From positions 1 to 64,000 of the forward strand of contig NZ_MSXV01000011.1 in the NCBI RefSeq assembly GCF_001945395.1: a stretch of DNA of 64,000 bases, read 5' to 3'. Below, one piece after another: positions 51,836 to 62,500 of this stretch. Position 1 is the stretch's first letter. Each line of letters opens with the position of its first letter. Under the pieces are notes generated by a model, which did not search any database, was not told the origin of the DNA, and was given only the letters and a program-made list of their open reading frames with translations. This DNA is from Pseudomonas sp. PA15(2017). Its GTDB lineage: Bacteria > Pseudomonadota > Gammaproteobacteria > Pseudomonadales > Pseudomonadaceae. A program made the position numbers and the translations under genes.

Positions 51836-52383
51836 GCCATGCCATCGCGGCCTGCAGCGTACGCGGGGATGTGGAAAACACCGACAAGGACCTCAAGGCC
51901 GCGCTGATCAACTGGCTGCCGAGCACGCCACGGCGAATCGACCGGCTGATCCTGCAGGCCCTGCTGTGTACCGCACCGCTCAAGGCCAAGGTGCGCCGTG
52001 ACTGCGGCCTGTACCTGGCCTCGCGCCACCCGGCGAGGGGCACCATGGGCTCGCTGCTCGACAGCGTGTGCGTACACCAGCTGCAGCCCAAGCCCTTCGA
52101 ATTCGTCAACAGCGTCAGCAATGCCGCCGGCTTTCACGTCGCCGCGCAACTGGGGCTGGAAGGGCCGAACCTGTTCATCGGCGCCGGCCCCAATGTATGG
52201 AAGCACCTGCAGGCATTGGCTGGGCTGGATCTGGCCGACGGCCTGATCGGCCAGGCGCTATTGGTACTGATCGATGAAGACCAGGCCTTCGAGGCTCAGG
52301 CGGTGTTGATCGAGGGATCAAGCCAGGCAACTGATTTTGCCGGGCTGACGGCGGGCGTGGATGTGCTGGAGTTGCAGCTGTAA
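51832..52383 (+). CDS. Ketosynthase-like half protein without active-site Cys
   Basis: 183 aa. The segment FEFVNSVSNAAGFHVAAQLG resembles the N-terminal half of a KS, but no catalytic Cys or the C-terminal His motifs are present. Parallels the ApeC chain-length factor and may pair with the upstream KS. Not a frameshift remnant: it has its own SD (AGGAGA) and start, coupled by ATGA. Confidence 0.65.
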   Translation: MSHAIAACSVRGDVENTDKDLKAALINWLPSTPRRIDRLILQALLCTAPLKAKVRRDCGLYLASRHPARGTMGSLLDSVCVHQLQPKPFEFVNSVSNAAGFHVAAQLGLEGPNLFIGAGPNVWKHLQALAGLDLADGLIGQALLVLIDEDQAFEAQAVLIEGSSQATDFAGLTAGVDVLELQL

Positions 52384-52826
52384 CGCAGCGGGCGTTTGGC
52401 TGGCTTTAACTTTTTGATGTTTCTCCTACACGGGAATAACAGGCGACACAAATCGCCCCTTCAGGAGGCCGAATGGAGTCGTTGTACAGGGGGACGAGCC
52501 GCATGGATGCGGCGAGAGGGCTAGGCGCCCCCGCCTGATGGGCCATGGATGGCCCTTCCAGGCCGGCCCCCGGAACAACGATGGAGTGAGGGAACCCCGG
52601 CGAAGCCGGGGCCGAATGTCGGGGCTAGACCTTTTGGTTACTTTTGGGGCAACGCCAAAAGTAACCCGCTCGTCAGAGCGGAACCGAACGCAAGAGCAAT
52701 GCAATAACTCTGGCAAATCACAGCTCAAACATGTGAAGCGGGCTGTTCAGAAAACTCGAGGCTAAAGCGGATCGCCGCCCGGCCTATCCTACAAAAGCTC
52801 CGCACCGACCCTCCTACAGCCTTACC
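52384..52826. other. Gap with Pseudomonas structured repeat
   Basis: 443 bases between convergent operons; no gene supported. Contains stems CCCCGGC/GCCGGGG (52595-52601, 52605-52611), GGTTACTTTTGG/CCAAAAGTAACC (52636-52647, 52655-52666, perfect 12 bp, 7-base loop) and CGCTC/GAGCG (52667-52671, 52676-52680). The GGTTACTTTTGG word is widespread in Pseudomonas spacers. A structured RNA or bidirectional terminator are both possible. Confidence 0.6.
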
Positions 52827-53828
52827 TCAGCCCCTACGCTTGGCCCAGGCGCCCAACTCTTTCATCAACACCCGCTCCTGATCGGCAATCCCCCGCAGCA
52901 TCTCGGCAATCGGCCGGAAATCTGGCGCTTCTCCCTTGCTGCGGCTGGCGCGCACACAGGCCGAGGCGAACTGGCGCCAGTCGTCGCCCACCGCGGTCAT
53001 GCGTGTCGAGGCCTCGCGTAACGTGGCGTCGCCAATCTTCTCGCCGGCCTCCTGCAGGAAGCTGGCGTACATGAAGCGAAAACCGGCGCCGCCGGTGCCG
53101 ATCTCCTCCTGCATGCGCACGATATGGGTGAGGTACAGGCGGTTGTACTTGCTCTGCGCCGGGTCGAGCGACTCGACGCATTTGGCCAGGTGGCGAATGC
53201 CGCGGATGCCGATCCACGGCAGTGGCATGCCGTCGAGGATGCGCGAGGTGGACAGCACGCTCTGGCGAATCAACCGCTGCCAGTCCTGTTCCTGCGGCAC
53301 GTCGTCCAGGTAATACATCAACCCCTTGGCGGCCAGCGCCCCTTTGGCGAAGCGGGCCTTTTGCAGGTCCTCGGCGGCGCAGCGCACCGGCGCTTCGAAC
53401 ACCGGGTCGCTGAGCAGGTATTCGTCGCCCTCGCGCCCATAGGCCAGCAGGTTATGGGCATTGAAGTGAAAGCGCATTTCCGGCGGAAAGTACGGCAGCC
53501 AGAACACCGAGCTCTGCAGGCCAGCCAGGCGCCCACTGTCCAGCGCCGCATTCAGCGCAGTACGGCCCTGCTCGGGATTGCTGAACGTACGGCTGGTCAA
53601 GCGTAATCCGAGGCGCTTGCTGAGGGTCTTGATCAGGTGCCGCGGCGGCATGCGGTAGGCAATGAGGGGCATGCCGCCCAGCTTGACGATCGGCAGGTAG
53701 GCGAACGCCAGGCCCGAAGCCAAACCGAACGCCATTGGCTCGCTCATCGGCAGGCCGGCGTGGGTCAGCAGGCTGGCCATCACGCCACTTTCGCAGTGGG
53801 CGCTCTGGCGGTGCTCGAAGGCGGTCAT
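52827..53828 (-). CDS. BtrH N-terminal domain protein (acyltransferase-like)
   Basis: 333 aa from ATG 53828. BtrH-type papain-like fold: HCESG with Cys12 at the N-terminus, AHNLLAYG (His) and LLSDPV (Asp), matching a Cys-His-Asp triad. BtrH moves an acyl chain from an ACP to an aminoglycoside in butirosin synthesis. Here it likely transfers an acyl chain from ACP3 to an alcohol, phenol or amine. A C-terminal helical region (~180-333) is of unknown role. Last gene of the minus-strand operon. Confidence 0.75.
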   Translation of the reverse strand: MTAFEHRQSAHCESGVMASLLTHAGLPMSEPMAFGLASGLAFAYLPIVKLGGMPLIAYRMPPRHLIKTLSKRLGLRLTSRTFSNPEQGRTALNAALDSGRLAGLQSSVFWLPYFPPEMRFHFNAHNLLAYGREGDEYLLSDPVFEAPVRCAAEDLQKARFAKGALAAKGLMYYLDDVPQEQDWQRLIRQSVLSTSRILDGMPLPWIGIRGIRHLAKCVESLDPAQSKYNRLYLTHIVRMQEEIGTGGAGFRFMYASFLQEAGEKIGDATLREASTRMTAVGDDWRQFASACVRASRSKGEAPDFRPIAEMLRGIADQERVLMKELGAWAKRRG

Positions 53829-54232
53829 GGCAGTTCCTTCTGATAACGGCGCAGCTCGTCGACGGACAAGCCGAAAGCTTCGGCATAACGAGCCAGCAGC
53901 GCATCGCTCAGGCGCCGGTAGACCTCGGGCCGGAAATGCCGACGCACGCGCCACTGCCAGAGCCCGGCGATCTGCGCGAGCGCCGCCTCATCCATGCGAT
54001 AGCGATACATCAGGCACTTGAGCGGCGACGCCTCGCCATGCTGCCAGGCGGCATGGGCCTCGGCTTCCTGGGCCTGCAACTCGGCGACGGCCAGCTGGGT
54101 GGAATAGGACTCGGGCTCCCAGCCGGCGCTCTGCGCCCCCTGGTAATGCCCCTTGTCATCGACGGCGTACAGCAGCTTGCTGTGCCCGCCATAGGCGGAA
54201 TCCGGGTCTTGGGGAACGTCATCAAGCTTCAT
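53825..54232 (-). CDS. Hypothetical protein between KSIII and BtrH genes
   Basis: 135 aa. Hydrophilic, with a helix-rich C-terminus (EVYRRLSDALLARYAEAFGLSVDELRRYQKEL) and an N-terminal segment of Gln, Glu and Ala (QLAVAELQAQEAEAHAAWQ). I do not recognise it. Starts 11 bases before the KSIII stop and ends in an ATGA overlap with the BtrH gene, so it is a conserved-looking part of the operon, maybe an adaptor. Confidence 0.6.
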   Translation of the reverse strand: MKLDDVPQDPDSAYGGHSKLLYAVDDKGHYQGAQSAGWEPESYSTQLAVAELQAQEAEAHAAWQHGEASPLKCLMYRYRMDEAALAQIAGLWQWRVRRHFRPEVYRRLSDALLARYAEAFGLSVDELRRYQKELP

Positions 54233-55379
54233 TGCCGACCACCGTCAGGTGCATGAACGCACTGGAGAAACGCCCGCTTTCCGGCACGTAGCAGAGCAGC
54301 TTCTGGCCACTGCGCAGGCGCCCGCCGTTGAATAGCTCTTCGAGGATGATGAAGATCGACGCGGCGCCGGTATTGCCCTTGCTGGTCAGGTTGGTGAACC
54401 AGCGCGTCATGGCAATCGGCAGGTCGACCTCGGCCAGGCCGGCCGCCAGGCGCTCGCGGAAGAACTCGGACGAGTAGTGCGGCAGGAACCAGTCGATGTC
54501 CGCCACGCGCAACTCGCGGCGCACCATGATGCGGCGCAGCGCCTCGATCACGGTGAAGCGGACGATGTTGTCGTTGAGCAGCTTGACGTCCTGCTTGATG
54601 GCCATCACCGAGCGATGCGCGCGCTGGTCGGCGTCATAGCGGCTCCAGCCGCGCAGCGCACCGTCCTGCATCTCGGCGCCGGCATACATGCATGCTGGCA
54701 TCTGGTCGGCGAACGAGTAGATGTCCAACCAATCGATGCGCAGGCTCAGGCCGGCCTGGTTGGGTCGATCCTGCAGCAGCAAGGCGCCAGCGCCATCGGA
54801 AAGCATCCAGCGCAGGAAGTCCTTCTCGAAAGCGATCTCCGGATGCTTCTCCAGCTCGTCGACGCGGCTCTCGTATTCGGCGTTGAAGTTGCGCGCCAGC
54901 ATCAGCGCCGAAGCCACTTCCGAGCCACAGGCCACGGCATTGCCGCTCTGCCCACTGGCCACGCTCATCCACGCATATTTCAGGGCGGTCATCCCGCATA
55001 CGCAGATGCCGGCGGTGGTTGCCACCTCACAGGGCGGGTTGCCCAGCTCACCGTGCACCATGACCGCATGGCCGGGCATCACCTGGTCGGGCGACGAGGT
55101 GCTGGCGACCAGGCACTGCAGCTCGTCCAGGGTGAAGCCATCGCCGGCCAGGCCGCGAATTGCCTCGGCACTGAGCTGCGCGTTGGTCATGCTCGGCTCG
55201 CCGCTGAGCGGGTCGATGACGTAGTGGCGCTGCTGGATGCCATTGCGCCGCAGGATCAGCTTGCGCGCCCGTGACGGTTTGCCACCGACCATGCCGAGAC
55301 GCGACTCCATCTGCTCGTTGGCCACGGGCTCATGGGGCAGGCAGGCACTGATGCGATTGATGAATACGGATGTTGCCAT
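54222..55379 (-). CDS. darB: DarB-like 3-oxoacyl-ACP synthase III
   Basis: 385 aa. KSIII fold: nucleophile region TTAGICVCGM with Cys126, LPHYSSEF (His) and KGNTGAAS (Asn), giving the Cys-His-Asn triad. Paired with a DarA-type gene 21 bases upstream. In dialkylresorcinol biosynthesis DarB condenses and cyclises two acyl units to a cyclohexanedione. Length and pairing fit DarB better than FabH (~320 aa). Confidence 0.75.
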   Translation of the reverse strand: MATSVFINRISACLPHEPVANEQMESRLGMVGGKPSRARKLILRRNGIQQRHYVIDPLSGEPSMTNAQLSAEAIRGLAGDGFTLDELQCLVASTSSPDQVMPGHAVMVHGELGNPPCEVATTAGICVCGMTALKYAWMSVASGQSGNAVACGSEVASALMLARNFNAEYESRVDELEKHPEIAFEKDFLRWMLSDGAGALLLQDRPNQAGLSLRIDWLDIYSFADQMPACMYAGAEMQDGALRGWSRYDADQRAHRSVMAIKQDVKLLNDNIVRFTVIEALRRIMVRRELRVADIDWFLPHYSSEFFRERLAAGLAEVDLPIAMTRWFTNLTSKGNTGAASIFIILEELFNGGRLRSGQKLLCYVPESGRFSSAFMHLTVVGNEA

Positions 55380-55400
55380 AAGGATTATCCTCGGCCTGCT

Positions 55401-56318
55401 TCACTCGCCGGACGGGCCAGCGAAATAGGCCTTTTCACGCTGGACGCGCGCCTTGAACAGCGGCGCCAGCAACTTCTTCAGCAGCGCGGTGATCGGCACC
55501 ACGGTGATGATCAGGCAGATCAGGAAAACGATGTAGACCACCAGCCCGGCACCGCGGCGCCGGCTCTGCTGCGGCCCGAGTGCCGACAGCAGGCGGCTCC
55601 ACAGGGTGAAGCTGCGATTGCCGACCTTCTCGCTGGCGATCAGTTTTTCATCCACTTTCACCGCGCCCAGGCCAGCGAGCATGGGCTGCTCGATGGGCCG
55701 CTCGTCAGCCAACAAGCAGCGCGTCATGGCATCGCCAAATCGGCTGGCTGCCGCCAGTTCGTCGTCGTCGATACCGGCGCGCGGCACCCAGCTGTAGGGC
55801 TTCTGCCGGCCGGTGAACATCCACAGGGGGGTGGCCAGAAAGCTGGCCGCCGTGCCGCAGGCATCGGTCAGCACCACGTTGTCGACCAGCCGCGCGCCCA
55901 GCGCCTGCAGACGTGCCTTGACCTTCTCCTGGGCCATCAGCCACATGTTGCGGCAGCCGATCAGGGTCACCACCGGCGTGCCCTTGAGCAGTCGGGCGGC
56001 TTCGGGGGAGGCGAGAAAGCTGGTGAAGGGCAGCGAGGGCGACAGAAACCACACCTGATAGGCGAGAATGATCAGGTCGTATCGCTTGCCGGGATCGACG
56101 CCCAACGGTAGCAGTGGCTGCGGTTTCATCAGCACGGTTTCCGGGAAGATCCGGAAGAAGCCGAGAAAGGGCCAGGGAAAGGGAAACGGCTGGGCCGGTT
56201 GCAGGGCCAGAAAATCGACCTGCACCCCATCACTCGCCTGCAAGGGCGCACAGACCGATTGCACCAAGCGATTCAATTGGCCAGTCTGTGAAAAGTGAAC
56301 GACGAGAACCTGACGCAT
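55401..56318 (-). CDS. darA: DarA-like dialkylresorcinol condensing enzyme
   Basis: 305 aa. Flavodoxin-like fold: N-terminal VVHFSQTGQLNRL (FMN phosphate loop), YDLIILAYQVW and VTLIGCRNMW. A C-terminal transmembrane helix (~255-280) as in DarA proteins. DarA aromatises the DarB product to a resorcinol. First gene of the minus-strand operon, divergent from the DUF2141 gene by 34 bases. It is the strongest pointer to a resorcinol product. Confidence 0.75.
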   Translation of the reverse strand: MRQVLVVHFSQTGQLNRLVQSVCAPLQASDGVQVDFLALQPAQPFPFPWPFLGFFRIFPETVLMKPQPLLPLGVDPGKRYDLIILAYQVWFLSPSLPFTSFLASPEAARLLKGTPVVTLIGCRNMWLMAQEKVKARLQALGARLVDNVVLTDACGTAASFLATPLWMFTGRQKPYSWVPRAGIDDDELAAASRFGDAMTRCLLADERPIEQPMLAGLGAVKVDEKLIASEKVGNRSFTLWSRLLSALGPQQSRRRGAGLVVYIVFLICLIITVVPITALLKKLLAPLFKARVQREKAYFAGPSGE

Positions 56319-56352
56319 TTTTTAACGCGAATCCCTGCAAAATGAGTGGATT

Positions 56353-56805
56353 ATGCCACAGAGACCTTTTCAAATCGTAACCAAATACTGCGCAAGCTGT
56401 GCAGTGGTTCTCTTGCTCGGCCCTTTATCGGCCCAGGCGGGGGATCTGTTGATACGGATCGAGGGCAACCACAGCCCGGCCAAGCTGTATCTGGCCCTGG
56501 TGGATGCCGGCCAGGACGACTGGCAGCCGATGCTTCGCGAACTGCAGGGCGAAGGTGCGCAGTTGATCCTCAAGGACGTGCCGCCCGGGCGTTTCGCCCT
56601 GCAGCTCTACCAGGACAGCAATGGCAACGGCCACCTCGACCTGAGCCCGCGGGGCATTCCCCTGGAGCCCGTGGGTTTTTCCAACAACCCCATGCTACTC
56701 AAAGGCAAACCCAAACCCCGGGCCGCCGCATTCGAGCATGGCGAGGACGACACGCTGGTCGATATCCGCCTGCACCCAGCTCGCGGCAAGGCGCAGACAG
56801 ACTGA
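56353..56805 (+). CDS. DUF2141 secreted protein
   Basis: 150 aa with a signal peptide (VVLLLGPLSAQA, cut near residue 29). DUF2141 core with DGNGHLDLSPRGIP-like Asp/Asn loop that may bind Ca2+ (seen: YQDSNGNGHLDL). DUF2141 proteins often neighbour pigment or carotenoid genes; function unknown. Only 34 bases separate it from darA, so their promoters overlap. It ends 6 bases from the convergent hemE stop. Confidence 0.75.
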   Translation: MPQRPFQIVTKYCASCAVVLLLGPLSAQAGDLLIRIEGNHSPAKLYLALVDAGQDDWQPMLRELQGEGAQLILKDVPPGRFALQLYQDSNGNGHLDLSPRGIPLEPVGFSNNPMLLKGKPKPRAAAFEHGEDDTLVDIRLHPARGKAQTD

Positions 56806-56811
56806 CCGTAA

Positions 56812-57879
56812 TCAGTTGTGGTAAGCGGCCGACAGCTCGTGAACGGCCTCGAGGAAGGCACCCGCGTGAGCCGGGTCGACTTCCGGCGTTATGCCATGGC
56901 CCAGGTTGAAAACATGGCCGCTGCCACTGCCGTAGCTTTCGAGAATACGCGCGACTTCGGCGCGGATCGCTGCCGGCTTGGCGTATAGCACGGTCGGATC
57001 CATGTTGCCCTGCAGGGCCACCTGGCTGCCGACGCGACGACGCGCCTCACCAATGTCGCAGCTCCAGTCCAGGCCCAACGCGTCGGCGCCGGTGGCGGCC
57101 ATGGACTCCAGCCACAAGCCGCCATTCTTGGTGAACAGGATCACCGGAATCTTGCGGCCATCCTGCTCGCGGATCAGCCCGTCGACGATCTTCTGCATGT
57201 AGGCCAGGGAAAACGTCTGGTACGCCGCCGACGACAGGTTGCCGCCCCAGGTATCGAAGATCTGCACGGCCTGGGCCCCCGCTTGTATCTGCCCGTTGAG
57301 GTAGGCAGTCACCGAGCGGGCCAGCTTGTCGAGCAGCGCGTGCATGGCTTCGGGATTGTCGTAGAGCATCGCCTTGGACTTGCGAAAGTCCTTCGACGAG
57401 CCGCCCTCGACCATGTAGGTCGCCAGGGTCCAGGGGCTGCCGGAAAAGCCGATCAGCGGAACACGGCCGTTGAGGGCCGACTTGATGGTGCGCACCGCAT
57501 CCATCACGTAGCCCAGGTCCTTTTCCGGATCGGGAATCGGCAGTGCGTCGATATCGGCAGCGCTGCTGATCACCTTTTTGAAACGCGGGCCCTCGCCGGT
57601 CTCGAAATACAAGCCCTGGCCCATGGCGTGGGGAATGGTGAGGATGTCCGAAAAAAGGATCGCGGCATCCAGTTGCGGGTAGCGATCGAGCGGCTGCAGG
57701 GTGACTTCGCAGGCGAACTCGGGGTTCATCATCAGGCTCATGAAGTCCCCGGCCTTGGCGCGGCTGGCGCGGTATTCGGGCAGGTACCGACCGGCCTGGC
57801 GCATCATCCACACCGGCGTGACGTCTACGGGCTGCTTGAGCAGGGCGCGAAGGAAGCGGTCGTTCTTCAGGGCAGTCAT
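56812..57879 (-). CDS. hemE: Uroporphyrinogen decarboxylase
   Basis: 355 aa from ATG 57879, the usual length. Signature [16 protein letters not shown] near residues 22-37 with the conserved Arg pair, and [13 protein letters not shown]. Decarboxylates uroporphyrinogen III to coproporphyrinogen III in heme synthesis. Cytosolic homodimer. A frame extending to 58065 has no family support. Confidence 0.95.
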   Translation of the reverse strand: MTALKNDRFLRALLKQPVDVTPVWMMRQAGRYLPEYRASRAKAGDFMSLMMNPEFACEVTLQPLDRYPQLDAAILFSDILTIPHAMGQGLYFETGEGPRFKKVISSAADIDALPIPDPEKDLGYVMDAVRTIKSALNGRVPLIGFSGSPWTLATYMVEGGSSKDFRKSKAMLYDNPEAMHALLDKLARSVTAYLNGQIQAGAQAVQIFDTWGGNLSSAAYQTFSLAYMQKIVDGLIREQDGRKIPVILFTKNGGLWLESMAATGADALGLDWSCDIGEARRRVGSQVALQGNMDPTVLYAKPAAIRAEVARILESYGSGSGHVFNLGHGITPEVDPAHAGAFLEAVHELSAAYHN

Positions 57880-58035
57880 GGGTATTCCCGGGCAGAAGCG
57901 GTGAGCAAAAAGTGCGCACATTGTCGCAGAGCAGGCTTTAAAAGGCACGGCATGGGACGCCGTGCCGCAGGCGCGGGAGGATGAGGCAAGCAATCGCACG
58001 GCGCATTGCCCCAGGTCAGCGAGGCGCCATGAACG

Positions 58036-58062
58036 ACGAAGCCGGCACTTGGCCGGCTTCGT
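58036..58062 (-). terminator. Hairpin downstream of gltD
   Basis: ACGAAGCCGGC (58036-58046) pairs perfectly with GCCGGCTTCGT (58052-58062), 11 bp with a 5-base loop, 16 bases after the gltD stop. No T-run on either strand, so it may need Rho or may just protect the 3' end. Confidence 0.55.
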
Positions 58063-58077
58063 CACGACACGAAAGAT

Positions 58078-59508
<1,431 letters not shown>

Positions 59509-59597
59509 TTAACAGCAGCTTCAGGCTTCAGGCCTCAAGCTGCAGGCTAGCATCGGTTGGCAGCGGCTCTGCCTGGAGCCTGCCGCCTGCGGCGTTC

Positions 59598-62500
59598 TTA
59601 TTGCGGGTTGGCGCGAATACTGGAGAGCAGCGATTTGAGGTTCGCGGCCTTGGGCTTGACCAGCCAGAACTTGCGCAGGTAGTCGTCCAGGTTTTCCAGC
59701 AGGTTACGGCCCCACTCGCTTGACGTCTCCTCGACGTATTCGACCAGCACGCGCTCCAGGTGGCTACGGTACGACTCCATGGACTCGCTGTTGATGCGCT
59801 GGATTTCCACCAACTCATGGTTCACGCGGTCGTAGAAGCTGTTGTCCAGATCGAGCACGTAGGCGAAGCCGCCGGTCATGCCGGAACCGAAGTTGTAGCC
59901 GGTCTTGCCGAGCACGCAGACGAAACCGCCAGTCATGTACTCGCAGCAGTGGTCGCCCACACCCTCGACCACCGCATGGGCACCGGAATTGCGCACGGCG
60001 AAACGCTCGCCCGCGGTGCCGGCGGCGAACAGCTTGCCGCCGGTGGCGCCGTACAGGCAGGTATTGCCGATGATGGCGCTGTCCTGGGTGGCGAACGGGC
60101 TGCCCTTGGGCGGCACGATCACCAGCTTGCCAGCGGTCATGCCCTTGCCGACGTAGTCGTTGGCGTCGCCTTCGAGGTACAGGTTCAGGCCGCCGGCGTT
60201 CCACACGCCGAAGCTCTGCCCGGCAGTGCCCTTGAAGCGGAAAGTGATCGGCGCCTTGACCATGCCCTGGTTGCCATGCACCCGGGCGATCTCCCCGGAC
60301 ACGCGGGCACCGATGGAACGGTCGCAGTTGCAGATGTCGAGTTCGAACTCGCCGCCCGTGGCGCCATCGATGGCCGACTTGGCCATCGACAGCATCTCCT
60401 CGGCCAGCAGACCCTGGTCGAACGGCGGGTTGCGGTCGACTTCGCAGAACTGCGGCTTGTCCGCCGGGATGTGGTCGCTACCCAGCAGCGGGGTCAGATC
60501 CAGGTGGTTCTGCTTGGCGCTTTCGCCCGGCAGCACGTCGAGCAGGTCGGTACGCCCGATCAGCTCGCCGAGGCTGCGCACGCCCAGTTTGGCCAGCCAC
60601 TCGCGGGTTTCCTCGGCCACATAGGTGAAGAAATTCACCACCATGTCGACGGTGCCGATGAAGTGATCCTTGCGCAGCTTGTCGTTCTGGGTGGCCACGC
60701 CGGTGGCGCAGTTGTTCAGGTGGCAGATGCGCAGGTACTTGCAACCCAGAGCGACCATCGGCGCGGTGCCGAAGCCGAAGCTCTCGGCGCCGAGGATGGC
60801 GGCCTTGATCACGTCCAGGCCGGTCTTCAGGCCACCGTCGGTCTGTACCCGCACCTTGCCGCGCAGGTCGTTGCCGCGCAGGGTCTGGTGGGTTTCCGCC
60901 AGGCCCAGTTCCCAGGGTGCGCCGGCGTACTTGATGGAGGTCAGCGGCGAAGCGCCAGTACCGCCGTCATAGCCGGAGATGGTGATCAGGTCGGCGTAGG
61001 CCTTGGCGACACCAGCGGCGATGGTGCCGACACCGGCTTCGGAGACCAGCTTCACCGAGACCAGGGCGCTGGGGTTGACCTGCTTGAGGTCATAGATCAG
61101 CTGCGCCAGGTCTTCGATGGAGTAGATGTCGTGGTGCGGCGGTGGCGAGATCAGCGTCACCCCCGGCACCGCATAGCGCAGCTTGGCGATCAGGCCATTG
61201 ACCTTGCCGCCTGGCAGTTGCCCGCCCTCACCCGGCTTCGCGCCCTGGGCGACCTTGATCTGCAGCACTTCGGCGTTGACCAGGTATTCCGGGGTCACGC
61301 CGAAACGGCCGGTGGCGATCTGCTTGATCTTCGAGCTCTTGATGGTGCCGTAGCGCGCCGGGTCTTCGCCGCCTTCACCGGAGTTGGAGCGCGCGCCCAG
61401 GCGGTTCATCGCCTCGGCCAGTGCTTCATGGGCCTCCGGCGACAGCGCGCCGAGGGAAATGCCGGCAGCGTCGAAACGCTTGAAGATCGACTCCAGCGGC
61501 TCGACTTCGTCCAGGCTCAGCGGCTGATCGGCCAGCTTGACCTGCAACAGATCGCGCAGCATCGACACCGGGCGGGTATCCACCAGCGCGGTGTATTCCT
61601 TGAATTTCTCGTAGCTACCCTGCTTCACCGCCGCCTGCAGGGTATTGACCACGTCCGGGTTGTAGGCGTGGTATTCGCCGCCGTAGACGAACTTGAGCAA
61701 ACCGCCCTGCTGGATCGCCTTGCGGTTGTTCCAGGCTTCGCCAGCCAGCGCCTTCTGCTCGGCTTCCAGGTCGACGAAACGTGCGCCCTTGAGGCGGCTC
61801 GGCACGCCACGGAAGCACAGCCCGGTGACCTCGTCGGCCAGGCCAACGGCTTCGAACAGCTGGGCGCCGCGGTAGGAACCGACGGTGGAAATACCCATCT
61901 TCGAGAGAATCTTCAAGAGCCCCTTGGAGATGCCCTTGCGGTAGTACTTGAAGACTTCGTACAGATCGCCCAGCACTTCGCCGGTGCGGATCAGGTCGCC
62001 GAGCACTTCATAGGCCAGGAACGGATAAACCGCCGACGCGCCGAAGCCGATCAGCACCGCGTAGTGGTGCGGGTCACGGGCGGTAGCGGTTTCCACCAGG
62101 ATGTTGCAGTCGCAACGCAGGCCGGTCTCGGTCAGACGGTGATGCACGGCGCCAGTGACCAGTGCGGCGTGGGCTGGCAGCTTGCCAGGGGCGATATGGC
62201 GGTCGCTCAATACCAGCAAGACCTTACCGGCACGCACGGCCTCTTCGGCCTGATCGGCCATGTTGCGCACGGCCGCTTCCAGACCGATCGACTCGTCGTA
62301 GTTGAGGTCGATGATCTGCCGCTCGAAACCCGGACGGTCCAGGTTCATCAAGGTGCGCCACTTGGCCGGAGAGATCACCGGCGAGCTGAGAATGACGCGA
62401 ATGGCGTGCTCGGGCGATTCCTCGAAGATGTTGCGCTCGGCCCCGAGGCAGATCTCCAGCGACATGACGATGGCTTCACGCAGCGGGTCGATCGGCGGGT

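Noticed and set aside
51832..52383. Frameshifted remnant of a full ketosynthase
   Set aside because: It has its own SD, an ATGA-coupled start and a clean stop; no C-terminal KS motifs were seen in the other frames downstream.
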